From positions 1 to 9,023 of the forward strand of contig DDXT01000044.1 of NCBI GenBank assembly GCA_002347755.1: DNA of 9,023 nt, read 5' to 3'. The DNA is from Caryophanales bacterium UBA2253 (GTDB lineage: Bacteria > Bacillota_I > Bacilli_A > ML615J-28 > CAG-698). Under the pieces are notes generated by a model. That model had not been told where the DNA came from. It made no database searches and saw only the letters and a program-made list of their open reading frames with translations. Shown here piece after piece: positions 1 to 6,658 of the stretch. How positions within the stretch are numbered: position 1 is the stretch's first letter; every line of letters begins with the position of its first letter. Position numbers and translations under genes: made by a program.

Positions 1-7
1 TTACAAG

Positions 8-37
8 AAAAAATGAGCGTTGACTTTGTCAACGCTC
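8..37 (-). terminator. Intrinsic terminator after the ABC-F gene
   Basis: Seen on the minus strand: a perfect 10 bp stem (GAGCGTTGAC with GTCAACGCTC, positions 37-28 and 24-15) closed by a three-base loop. It is followed by A and then six T at 13-8. This is a canonical rho-independent terminator about 40 bases after the stop codon of the ABC-F gene. A second hairpin at 40-60 sits directly before it. Confidence 0.9.
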
Positions 38-39
38 TG

Positions 40-60
40 ATGAGAACAGGGAGTTCTCAT
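40..60 (-). repeat. Inverted repeat (hairpin) ahead of the terminator
   Basis: A perfect 8 bp inverted repeat, ATGAGAAC with GTTCTCAT, encloses a 5-base loop. It lies between the ABC-F stop and the terminator hairpin at 8-37. No T-run follows it, so it is not a terminator by itself. It could protect the mRNA 3' end. A similar hairpin plus terminator pair, with the same TCATCAG spacer, is found at 8885-8956. Confidence 0.7.
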
Positions 61-79
61 TGGCTTTTCAAATAATATT

Positions 80-1834
80 TTAAGATTTAACACTTGAACC
101 TTCATCAATTTCCGTCAGGTACCCCCATCGGGTAATTTTAGCCTCCAGTTCCGCCTCCAAAACATTCTTTTTCTCATATAAGTCTTTCAGAATGGCGTAA
201 TTTTCGTAATTCTTTTCAATTTCCATGGCAACGGTTTCCAAACGTTTTTCCAGTTCCGAAATTATGTTCTCGATTTCGGAGTATTCCTGCTGCTCTTTAA
301 AAGTCCGTTTTCGAACCGGGTTTTTCTTGATTCGGGATGGAACAAAAGCGGTTTCTTTTTCGGCGCCAGGCTTCTGAGAAGCAAGAAAATGGCTGAAAGA
401 TCCCAAGTGCGGTTCCAAATGTCCATTGTCCTTGAACACAAAAAAACGATCGCAGGTTTTGTCCAAGAAATATCGGTCGTGAGAAGCCACGATGACCGCC
501 CCCTGAAAATCATCGAGATAGGATTCAAAAATGTTCATGGTCGCAATATCTAAATTGTTGGTCGGCTCATCTAGAAGCAAAACGTTCGGTGAATCCATTA
601 GCAGGGCCAAAAGCATCAACCGGCGTTTTTCTCCGCCGGATAAGGTTCCGATCAAGGAATAGGGATTATCAAAACAAAATTTCTCGATCATTTGAACCGC
701 TGTGTAGACATTCTTTCCGCTTTTGACGACTTCCGCGATATCCCTCACAAAATCGATGATTCGCAAACTGTCATCCAAGACTTCGTTTTCTTGCGCGAAG
801 AAGCCAATTTTCACGGTCTCCCCAATTTGGACTTCTCCGGAATCGGGTCTGACCGTTCCCGCCATCATCCGAAGCAAGGTGGTTTTTCCGCATCCGTTCC
901 CCCCAACCACTCCGATCCGGGCTTCCTTAGGAACCGCGAAAGTAAAGTCGTTCACCAAGAGTCGGGAATAACCTTTGGATACATGGTAAAGTTCGATTAT
1001 TTTGCTTCCCAACCGGCTGGCCGTGCTTTCCAAAACCAAAGTACTTTTTTTGGTAATCTCCGTTTGAGATAGTTTTTCAAATTGCTCAATCCGGCGGCGA
1101 TCCTTGGTTTCGCGGGCTTGCGCCCCCCGGCTGATCCAAACTAATTCTTTGCGCAAAAAAGCCGCCATTTTTCTTTGATTGGCTTCTTGCAATTGGTCTT
1201 TTTCAATCTTAAGATCCAAATATTTGGAGTAATTGGCGGGATACTCGCTGATGCTCCCGTTTTCCAATTCCACGATTTTATTGACGATCCGTTCCAAAAA
1301 ATAACGGTCATGGGTCACCAGAATGATGGCTTTCGGATAATTGATCAAATGTTTTTCGAGCCATAGGATCATTTCCCCATCCAGATGATTGGTAGCTTCG
1401 TCCAAAATAAGCAGGTCAGCCGGACGGATCAGTGCCGAAGCCAGAGCCAAACGCCGTTTTTGTCCGCCGGACAGATCCTTTACATGAGCGGTAAAATCCC
1501 GGAACCCAAGTTTTGTGAGAATGGTCTTCACTTCATGTTCCTGAAGATCATCCATTTTTTTCTCCGCCCCGTGCCGGGCTTCATCAAAGACCGTCAGTTC
1601 TTCATTGGCCTCGATGTTTTGAGACAAGTAGCTGATCTTCAGAAGCGAACTTTTCCGAATCGTTCCTTCATCGGCGTCTTCCATTCCCGCCAGGACTTTT
1701 AAAAGCGTTGTCTTCCCGGTGCCGTTGTTGCCAATGATTCCGATTTTGTCTTTTTCGCTTACGGTCAGGTTAATTTTATGAAACAGGTCTTTGATCCCGT
1801 ATGATTTGCTAATTCCTTCAGCCGTTAAAATCAT
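80..1834 (-). CDS. ABC-F family ATPase, Uup/YfmR-like
   Basis: This is a soluble double-ATPase without membrane segments. ABC-F proteins of this type bind the ribosomal E site and help rescue or restart stalled translation; this role is known for the family and inferred here. Domain 1 has Walker A GNNGTGKTT (residues 35-43), LSGGQ (121-125), Walker B LLILDE (141-146) and the switch H175. Domain 2 has GGNGCGKTT (311-319), LSGGE (398-402), VLLLDE (418-423) and H452. The inter-domain linker (about 195-270) contains the arginine-rich stretch WISRGAQARETKDRRRIEQF, typical of Uup/YfmR, and the C-terminal 60 residues are charged and predicted coiled coil, also as in Uup. At 584 residues it is slightly shorter than many Uup proteins. 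The ATG at 1834 has GAGGA six bases upstream. It follows queT by 39 bases. An antibiotic-resistance ABC-F is less likely because of the linker and C-terminal domain. Confidence 0.93.
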   Translation of the reverse strand: MILTAEGISKSYGIKDLFHKINLTVSEKDKIGIIGNNGTGKTTLLKVLAGMEDADEGTIRKSSLLKISYLSQNIEANEELTVFDEARHGAEKKMDDLQEHEVKTILTKLGFRDFTAHVKDLSGGQKRRLALASALIRPADLLILDEATNHLDGEMILWLEKHLINYPKAIILVTHDRYFLERIVNKIVELENGSISEYPANYSKYLDLKIEKDQLQEANQRKMAAFLRKELVWISRGAQARETKDRRRIEQFEKLSQTEITKKSTLVLESTASRLGSKIIELYHVSKGYSRLLVNDFTFAVPKEARIGVVGGNGCGKTTLLRMMAGTVRPDSGEVQIGETVKIGFFAQENEVLDDSLRIIDFVRDIAEVVKSGKNVYTAVQMIEKFCFDNPYSLIGTLSGGEKRRLMLLALLMDSPNVLLLDEPTNNLDIATMNIFESYLDDFQGAVIVASHDRYFLDKTCDRFFVFKDNGHLEPHLGSFSHFLASQKPGAEKETAFVPSRIKKNPVRKRTFKEQQEYSEIENIISELEKRLETVAMEIEKNYENYAILKDLYEKKNVLEAELEAKITRWGYLTEIDEGSSVKS

Positions 1835-1862
1835 GTTTCTTCCTCAAGTCTTCCTTTAATCG

Positions 1863-1893
1863 AAAAAAAGATATTATTCACAAATATCTTTTT
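1863..1893 (-). terminator. AT-rich hairpin over the queT stop codon, possible weak terminator
   Basis: A perfect 11 bp inverted repeat (AAAAAGATATT with AATATCTTTTT) has a 7-base loop. On the minus strand it ends in seven consecutive T (1869-1863). It spans the last codons and stop of queT, 29 bases before the ABC-F start. Only one pair of the stem is G-C, so it is probably a weak attenuator that lets some transcripts continue into the ABC-F gene. Confidence 0.5.
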
Positions 1894-2374
1894 CGCAGTT
1901 TTGATTGGCTTCGATCAGTTTCATAAAGCTGGCATTTCGGGACAGCCTTTGGAAAACCATTACCCCCAAAATGCTGACCACCGCGAATTCTCCGAGCGCT
2001 ACCGAAACCATCGACGCCGCTAAATCCAGTTTGATCAGATAATGCAGTTCCAACCCCACGATCATGGCGTTGAAGACGACTGGGAAAAGCGAAGCCACGA
2101 ACAAGTTCTTGCACCGGACCATAAAGAAACATGACAGGACCGTGGCGAGAGTCCCAAAGACCATGTCATATACTCCCAGCGGAGAAAAGATGTTCGCAAT
2201 GAAGCAACCCAGCGTCAAGGCATAAGCATATTCTTTGCGATAAAAGCAAAGCAAAATCAATATTTCCGAGATCCGAAATTGAATCGCATCATAAGAAAAC
2301 GGATTCCAAACGGTTGTGACAACGTAAATTGAAGCCACAAAGGCCAGCTTCGTAATCGTTTTAATATTTAACAT
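1874..2374 (-). CDS. queT: QueT-family ECF transporter S component (queuosine precursor uptake)
   Basis: This small integral membrane protein (166 residues, about 5-6 hydrophobic segments) would be the substrate-binding subunit of an energy-coupling factor transporter. Family hallmarks are AIQFRISE (30-37) and the block GCFIANIFSPLGVYD (56-70) followed by MVFGTLATVL (71-80). A conserved-looking acidic pair lies further on (E109, E129). QueT is known from comparative genomics as a transporter of preQ1 or another queuosine precursor. The preQ1-I riboswitch directly upstream supports that assignment independently. The ATG at 2374 has AAGGAG seven bases ahead, inside the riboswitch. No dedicated ATPase or T subunit follows, so it probably shares an ECF module, either one encoded elsewhere or the one next door at 3141-5659. 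The C-terminal 20 residues are charged and cytosolic in character. Confidence 0.92.
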   Translation of the reverse strand: MLNIKTITKLAFVASIYVVTTVWNPFSYDAIQFRISEILILLCFYRKEYAYALTLGCFIANIFSPLGVYDMVFGTLATVLSCFFMVRCKNLFVASLFPVVFNAMIVGLELHYLIKLDLAASMVSVALGEFAVVSILGVMVFQRLSRNASFMKLIEANQNCEKDICE

Positions 2375-2381
2375 TAAAATT

Positions 2382-2421
2382 CTCCTTGTTTTTTAGAGAT
2401 GGTTAGGCAAGGAACATCTCC
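2382..2421 (-). promoter_or_regulatory. preQ1-I riboswitch, translational type
   Basis: On the minus strand, stem P1 is GAGATG (2420-2415) with CATCTC (2401-2396). Its loop begins with UUC and contains CCTTG (2412-2408). An A-rich tail TAAAAAAC follows, and CAAGG (2388-2384) can pair with CCTTG to form the P2 pseudoknot. This is the layout of preQ1 class I aptamers. The pseudoknot strand overlaps the Shine-Dalgarno AAGGAG (2387-2382) of queT. No U-tract terminator lies between aptamer and start codon. Ligand binding is therefore expected to hide the ribosome binding site and repress translation. It lies within a few bases of the predicted transcription start. Confidence 0.9.
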
Positions 2422-2430
2422 TAGTTAGAT

Positions 2431-2459
2431 ATTATAACACAATCGGGCCGCGCTGACAA
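2431..2459 (-). promoter_or_regulatory. Promoter of queT
   Basis: Minus-strand -35 TTGTCA (2459-2454) and -10 TATAAT (2436-2431) are separated by exactly 17 bases, a near-consensus sigma-A promoter. The expected start near 2424 leaves almost no leader before the preQ1 aptamer. The -35 begins two bases after the stop of the preceding S-component gene. No terminator is visible between them, so readthrough from the B12 transporter operon into queT is also possible. Confidence 0.85.
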
Positions 2460-2460
2460 C

Positions 2461-3153
2461 CTAAACTTGCAATTCGAAAATCCCGTATTTTTTCTTGATT
2501 CGTTCGAGTTTGGAAAGGATCGGATTGGCCAAGACCAAAAGAAAAGCAACATTTGATGCCACGTATATGATCATGGTTGGCAATGATCCGGCTACAAAAA
2601 ACAAATATCTGGTTAAGGCAAAAGCATTGTCCACGGTAAAAACCGTCCAAATATCCAAGATCATGGAATATCCGATTCCGGCGATGATCCCATACGGTAT
2701 GATGAACCAGATCTTTCGGGCGTTTTCTTTCTTGAAGATCATTCCCGCCCCAAACCCGATGATCCCCCAGGCAAACATTTGATACGGCGTCCAAGGTCCC
2801 TGTCCGAAATACAGATTGGACAGCACGGCCGTCAAGGCTCCGACCATGAATCCCATCTCCGGTCCGAAGGCAATGCCAACCAAAATGGTCATCGCCGCCA
2901 CCGGTTTAAACCCCGGCACGGTCGCGAAAGCAATTCGGCTGACCACGCCGATGGCAATGAAGACCGCCACCAAAACCATTTCCCGGGGATCGGGTTTGCG
3001 TTTTTCAAAATGAATAAAAAAGGGCAAACAAGCCAGAAGGGCGATCAACAAAGAAATCACTTCATATTGCTGGTCGTCGTAAAGCCAATATCCAGTCAAA
3101 GCCAAGGCGGGGATGATCAGAATCCAAACGGCCAAAGAAATTATTTTTCGCAT
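2461..3153 (-). CDS. cbrT: ECF transporter S component, probable cobalamin/precursor binding (CbrT-like)
   Basis: This 230-residue, very hydrophobic protein is inferred to be the substrate-specific membrane subunit of the ECF transporter encoded by the two preceding genes. The S-component core runs from about residue 58. It includes RIAFATVPGFKPVAAMTIL (73-91), FGPEMGF (96-102) and the stretch LSNLYFGQGPWTPYQMFAWG (111-130), which resemble B12-type S proteins. Two extra hydrophobic segments at about 5-25 and 31-48 precede this core. Specificity for cobalamin or a cobamide precursor is inferred from the cobalamin riboswitch heading the operon. The ATG at 3153 lies inside the ATPase gene (13-base overlap), with GGTGA just upstream, which suggests translational coupling. 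The C-terminus is a basic tail. Another substrate cannot be excluded from sequence alone. Confidence 0.82.
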   Translation of the reverse strand: MRKIISLAVWILIIPALALTGYWLYDDQQYEVISLLIALLACLPFFIHFEKRKPDPREMVLVAVFIAIGVVSRIAFATVPGFKPVAAMTILVGIAFGPEMGFMVGALTAVLSNLYFGQGPWTPYQMFAWGIIGFGAGMIFKKENARKIWFIIPYGIIAGIGYSMILDIWTVFTVDNAFALTRYLFFVAGSLPTMIIYVASNVAFLLVLANPILSKLERIKKKYGIFELQV

Positions 3154-4805
3154 GTTTCACCGTTTCGCTTGGCCAAAGCAATGACTTCTTCTTCGGTGAT
3201 CAACTGATCATACATGTGCCGTGAAATCCGGTTCGCGGCGGTTGTGTAATAATTGTTTCCCGAGAAGAACTGATTGGGGGCCGCGACGGATATGATTTCT
3301 CCATCAAAGATCATGGCGCAGCGGTTGCTGATCCGCGCAGCAAATTCAAGATCATGAGTAACCAATAAAATGGTTTTGCCTTGTTTTTGAAGATCCCTTA
3401 AAATGGCCATCAATTTCGTCTTCAAGCGGGCATCCAGCCCTTTGGTCGGTTCATCAAGCAATATGATGCTTGGAGAAACCAAAAGAATTTTCGCGAGCGC
3501 CACTTTTTGCTGTTCGCCTCCGGATAAATCATAAGGATGTTTTCCCAAAATATCCCGCAGTTCCAGATTTATAATGACTTCGCTGATCCGCTTGCGGAAT
3601 ATCTCAGCGTCGATCCCCAAATAATTTTCCATTTCATTCAATTCTGTCCGAACGGTTTCTTCAATAAAGAGATCCTCCGGATTTTGAGGAAGAAAAGCCA
3701 AAGGTTTTTCCAACCCGCGGGCTTGGTCATTGTCTTTAGAGATCTTGATTTTTCCCTGATAGGCTTTTACGATTCCCGATATGACTTTTAGAAGCGTCGT
3801 CTTGCCGCTGCCGTTTCCTCCAACGATTGAAAAAATCTCATTTTGGCGGATCTTCAGGTTTAAGCCCCGCAGCACGTCGGCTTCTTTTCGTTCATAACGG
3901 AACCAAAGGTCGCGAAGCTCGATCGCCCATTCCAAAGATTCCGGTTCATTTTTCATTTCCGGTGAAATGGTCCGGTATCGGTTGGTGAAATGCTTGGAAA
4001 GAAAGGTTTTTCCATCCCGAACGGTCAGGGGACAATTGTCCTCAACCATCAGGCCATGGAAAATTTTGACCGCACTGGGCAGACCGATGAACAGGTCGTC
4101 ATTCTTAAGTGTCTTGCCGACTATTTCCGGTTTTTCTTGCATGAAGATCTTTCCCTCATTCATGATGACGATCTGATCCGCGATGGGAAAAACCTCTTCC
4201 AGCCGATGTTCGACGATGATGATGGTCAAACCTAATTCTTGATTCAGTCTCCGAAGCGTTTGAAGAAACTCGGAGGCCGAGATCGGATCCAATTGACTGG
4301 TCGGTTCATCCAAAAGCAGAATCTTCGGCTGCATCACCATGACGCTGGCTAAATTCAAAAGCTGTTTCTGTCCCCCGGACAATTCATCGGTCCGTTTTCG
4401 AAACCAATTGGTGATCCCGAAAAAGCTGGCCATTTCCCCGACTCGCCGGCGAATGGTCTCCCGATCACAGCCCAGGTTTTCTAAACCAAACGCCAATTCC
4501 TGATAAACCCATTCCGAGACGATCTGGCGGTCCGCGTTCTGAAAAACAAAGCCGATTTCCCCGGTTTTTTTCTCCGGTTCCAGCTTTTCAAGGTTCTCTC
4601 CCCGATAGCAGATTTTACCGGTTCGGGTGCCAAAAGGGGCTAATTCCGATTTTATCAGCCTAAGCAAAGTCGTTTTTCCGCTACCGGTCGAACCGCATAG
4701 CAAGGTAAATTGCCCTTCAGCGATGGATAAAGAAAGGCTGTCAATGGCCGGCTTTTCCTGGTCCGGATATCGGAAACTTAAATTTTGGATTTCAAGTAGT
4801 GCCAT
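3141..4805 (-). CDS. ECF transporter energizing ATPase, two fused ABC domains (CbrU/EcfA-A' type)
   Basis: This cytosolic subunit would hydrolyse ATP to drive the ECF vitamin transporter. Both halves carry complete ABC motifs. The first has Walker A GSTGSGKT (38-45), Q-loop VFQN (87-90), LSGGQ (142-146), Walker B ILLLDE (162-167) and H200. The second has GGNGSGKTT (329-337), PQNPED (373-378), LSGGEQQ (427-433), IILLDE (447-452) and H484. Most ECF transporters use two separate ATPases, EcfA1 and EcfA2; a single fused chain of about 550 residues is typical of the dedicated CbrU/YkoD-like group. The ATG at 4805 is preceded by AAAGGAGG seven bases away. Both lie inside the end of the T-component gene (28-base overlap), so the two are translationally coupled. 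An ATPase for another ECF substrate is the main alternative. Confidence 0.92.
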   Translation of the reverse strand: MALLEIQNLSFRYPDQEKPAIDSLSLSIAEGQFTLLCGSTGSGKTTLLRLIKSELAPFGTRTGKICYRGENLEKLEPEKKTGEIGFVFQNADRQIVSEWVYQELAFGLENLGCDRETIRRRVGEMASFFGITNWFRKRTDELSGGQKQLLNLASVMVMQPKILLLDEPTSQLDPISASEFLQTLRRLNQELGLTIIIVEHRLEEVFPIADQIVIMNEGKIFMQEKPEIVGKTLKNDDLFIGLPSAVKIFHGLMVEDNCPLTVRDGKTFLSKHFTNRYRTISPEMKNEPESLEWAIELRDLWFRYERKEADVLRGLNLKIRQNEIFSIVGGNGSGKTTLLKVISGIVKAYQGKIKISKDNDQARGLEKPLAFLPQNPEDLFIEETVRTELNEMENYLGIDAEIFRKRISEVIINLELRDILGKHPYDLSGGEQQKVALAKILLVSPSIILLDEPTKGLDARLKTKLMAILRDLQKQGKTILLVTHDLEFAARISNRCAMIFDGEIISVAAPNQFFSGNNYYTTAANRISRHMYDQLITEEEVIALAKRNGETCEK

Positions 4806-5659
4806 TTCATAACCTCCTTTGCTTCGATGATCAGCGGCAAGCTCCCCAAAAGCAGGACGGCCGCATACGCGGCGAGACCTTGCGCTTTGAAGTTCGGTTC
4901 GCTTAAGATCGGATAAAACGAAAATTCAAACAAGTCCAAACAATGAGCCGCAATCAGCCAACCCGCCAATGTCATTACCACCCCGAGCAACCAACCATCC
5001 GGGTTTCGGAACCGAAAGATGGAGAATTGGGTTCGTTTCCTGACTCCGTATCCTCGAGCTTTCATGGCGTCCGCGGTATCAATGGCGTTCTCCAACGACC
5101 AGCTTACCAAGGCCGAATTTATCCGCAATCGGTTGCGGATCTTTCCCCAAAGACGGGTTTTTTGATAAATTCCCAATCCTTTTTGGGCGTCTCCGACTTT
5201 GTTCATCTGTCTTTGAAAGGAGGGAATGAATTTCAGTCCCATGGAAAGGATCAGCGAGATCGTCGGGGCGATGCCCCCGAACAGGTAAAGAAATTTCTCC
5301 GAATCCATCGCTTGGTTGTAAGCCGCGAACCAATAAAAGACCGCCCCGAGCATCAAGGCCACGGAAAGACCGTTCAGAAGTTCTTCTTTCATGAAATCCT
5401 CTCCAAAAATCGAAAATAGAAACGTGCTTCCGCTTTTCGTAAACAAGGGATTTGTGAAAATGATGATGACGGCCAAAATGGCGAAGAAACCCAGACTACG
5501 CCAAAAAGCTTTGGGCTTCTGAAAAGTGGCATTGACGGCCACAGCCAGGACAAACGAAATCCCTAAAACCAGCGGATTCATCGACAGCATCGTCATAAAA
5601 ATGACGGCCGAAAAATAGACGAAGATGGCGATGGGATGAAATCTTCGAAATGCGCTCAT
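4778..5659 (-). CDS. ECF transporter T component (EcfT/CbiQ family, CbrV-like)
   Basis: This integral membrane coupling protein links the ATPase to the S component. With the ATG at 5659 it has 293 residues, starting MSAFRRFHPIA. Hydrophobic segments lie near residues 10-30, 30-45, 58-74, 98-115, 128-145 and 225-245, with one near the C-terminus. The coupling motif AMKARGYG is at 198-205. The usual first Ala-Arg-Gly motif is replaced by AQKGLG at 158-163. I chose 5659 because AAAGGA lies just upstream. A longer reading from a GTG at 5689 would start inside the terminator stem and has no ribosome binding site. It is the first gene after the cobalamin riboswitch and overlaps the ATPase gene by 28 bases. 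Confidence 0.9.
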   Translation of the reverse strand: MSAFRRFHPIAIFVYFSAVIFMTMLSMNPLVLGISFVLAVAVNATFQKPKAFWRSLGFFAILAVIIIFTNPLFTKSGSTFLFSIFGEDFMKEELLNGLSVALMLGAVFYWFAAYNQAMDSEKFLYLFGGIAPTISLILSMGLKFIPSFQRQMNKVGDAQKGLGIYQKTRLWGKIRNRLRINSALVSWSLENAIDTADAMKARGYGVRKRTQFSIFRFRNPDGWLLGVVMTLAGWLIAAHCLDLFEFSFYPILSEPNFKAQGLAAYAAVLLLGSLPLIIEAKEVMKWHYLKSKI

Positions 5660-5676
5660 GGGTTTTTCCTTTCCAT

Positions 5677-5703
5677 AAAAAAATGCCACCGATTAGAGTG
5701 GCA
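5677..5703 (-). terminator. Riboswitch-controlled intrinsic terminator
   Basis: On the minus strand a 6 bp stem (TGCCAC with GTGGCA, 5703-5698 and 5689-5684) with an 8-base loop is followed by seven T (5683-5677). It lies between the cobalamin aptamer and the first transporter gene, so it is the likely expression platform. An upstream segment at 5742-5734 (GGTGGGAAA) can pair with TTTGCCACT (5705-5697), with one G-G mismatch, and would then break the terminator. That antiterminator is inferred. Confidence 0.82.
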
Positions 5704-5760
5704 AATGAAAAAATCAAATACATGAAACGGCCATTTCCCACCGAAATGCGATCAAAAACC

Positions 5761-5920
5761 ATTTTTGGCAGGTCTCCTGGCTTAGAACTTCAAACACGGA
5801 TCTCGACCTTCCCGGTTTCCCAGTGGTTATTGGCGGTCCATTAGTTCCTTACAGTAGCGGGGGCTGTTACGGATTCTCACCGTATTCCCTATTGATGCTT
5901 GGGGGCAAGCAACCAAAAAT
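5761..5920 (-). promoter_or_regulatory. Cobalamin (B12) riboswitch
   Basis: Minus-strand hallmarks are the core TAGGGAAT...GGTGAGAATCC, then CAGCCCCCGCTACTGT, and finally the B12 box AGCCAGGAGACCTGCC near the 3' end. The closing P1 helix can be drawn as ATTTTTGG (5920-5913) with CCAAAAAT (5768-5761), a perfect 8 bp match. Adenosyl- or methylcobalamin is the known ligand class. With the U-tract terminator at 5677-5703 it should stop transcription of the ECF operon when B12 is plentiful. Confidence 0.95.
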
Positions 5921-5941
5921 TATCTGTTAAGTTGTGTAATC

Positions 5942-5970
5942 ATTGTAACATGTTTTCCGCGTGACTACAA
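5942..5970 (-). promoter_or_regulatory. Promoter of the B12 riboswitch/ECF operon
   Basis: Minus-strand -10 TACAAT (5947-5942) matches consensus at five of six bases. A weak -35 TTGTAG (5970-5965) lies 17 bases further upstream. The predicted start near 5935 is about 15 bases before the aptamer. No terminator is visible after the TetR gene that ends at 5978, so some readthrough from it is possible. Confidence 0.65.
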
Positions 5971-5977
5971 CCGGATT

Positions 5978-6577
5978 TTATAACTTTTTGAACCCTATTT
6001 TCACAAAATCAATGTAATTGTTATAATCGTTTTTGATCTCGTCTTTGTTGGCGCGTTTGGTCAGGAATACTTCCAAGCAGTTCTTGCCAATCATCTTGAT
6101 GATGTTGAGCAATTTCGAGAAATTGGAAGAACGCTGGACTTCGATCGGAAAATAAGCAAAATCAATCTCGGTATCCGGTTCCTGAATCTTGGGGATCAAG
6201 GATTCATACAGTGAGTTTTCATTGAAAACCGCGGACATGACGTTCAGACGGAATTGCCGGTTTTCGGCGATCGTCAGTTTATCGATCGTATTCGAGAATT
6301 TCAGTTTCAGCGCTTCATAGACATCGTTGTCGGTTGCTTCCAGATACTTTGCGAATTTCCGCTTGTCGATGCCATACATGTAATGCATCAGGTAAACAAA
6401 CAGATCCTCAACGTTCTCAAAATATTGATAGAAACTTCCGCGGGGGATGTCAGCGTCTTTAACAATATTGGCAATGATGGCGCGTTCCAGAGGAACTCGG
6501 GAGAATTCTTTTTTTGCGGCCCGTAAAATTCGAAGCCGCTTTTCTTTCCCCAAATTTAAAAAAGTTTTAGTTGGCAT
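5978..6577 (-). CDS. TetR/AcrR-family transcriptional regulator
   Basis: This 199-residue protein is a probable dimeric DNA-binding repressor. The N-terminal TetR domain spans about residues 10-58, with the helix-turn-helix IANIVKDADIPRGSFYQYF at 35-53; GSFYQYF is the family's recognition helix signature. The remaining 140 residues form a helical ligand-binding domain without recognisable specificity. The ATG at 6577 has GGAGGTGG directly upstream (6588-6581), a strong ribosome binding site. The promoter at 6630-6658 and the 7+7 bp inverted repeat at 6601-6624 suggest autoregulation. The effector and other targets are unknown. It lies between a PTS-like permease gene and the B12 transport operon, and the sequence gives no direct link to either: no second full copy of its inverted repeat is visible elsewhere in the window. 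Confidence 0.92.
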   Translation of the reverse strand: MPTKTFLNLGKEKRLRILRAAKKEFSRVPLERAIIANIVKDADIPRGSFYQYFENVEDLFVYLMHYMYGIDKRKFAKYLEATDNDVYEALKLKFSNTIDKLTIAENRQFRLNVMSAVFNENSLYESLIPKIQEPDTEIDFAYFPIEVQRSSNFSKLLNIIKMIGKNCLEVFLTKRANKDEIKNDYNNYIDFVKIGFKKL

Positions 6578-6600
6578 GACCCACCTCCGTTATCATATTT

Positions 6601-6624
6601 CAATCCGTATTTTCATGCGGATTG
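6601..6624. promoter_or_regulatory. Inverted repeat, candidate TetR operator
   Basis: A perfect 7 bp inverted repeat, CAATCCG and CGGATTG, is separated by 10 bases (24 bp in total). It begins six bases after the -10 box of the TetR-gene promoter, overlapping the expected start site, a usual place for a repressor site. It could instead form a hairpin in the short 5' leader, but size, symmetry and place favour an autoregulatory operator. This is inference. Confidence 0.6.
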
Positions 6625-6629
6625 GTGTT

Positions 6630-6658
6630 ATTATATCATTTTTTTGAATAAAAGTCAA
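6630..6658 (-). promoter_or_regulatory. Promoter of the TetR-family gene
   Basis: Minus-strand -35 TTGACT (6658-6653) and -10 TATAAT (6635-6630) are 17 bases apart, matching consensus at 11 of 12 positions. It is the strongest promoter in the window after that of queT. The expected start near 6623 falls inside the inverted repeat. Confidence 0.87.

Noticed and set aside
5660..5689. GTG start adding ten residues to the T component
   Set aside because: The codon lies inside the terminator stem with no Shine-Dalgarno sequence, and the extra residues would be translated from the U-tract. The ATG at 5659 with AAAGGA is better.
5496..5762. Open frame starting at the end of the B12 aptamer, possible leader peptide
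   Set aside because: It has no ribosome binding site, runs through the terminator and overlaps the T-component gene in another frame.
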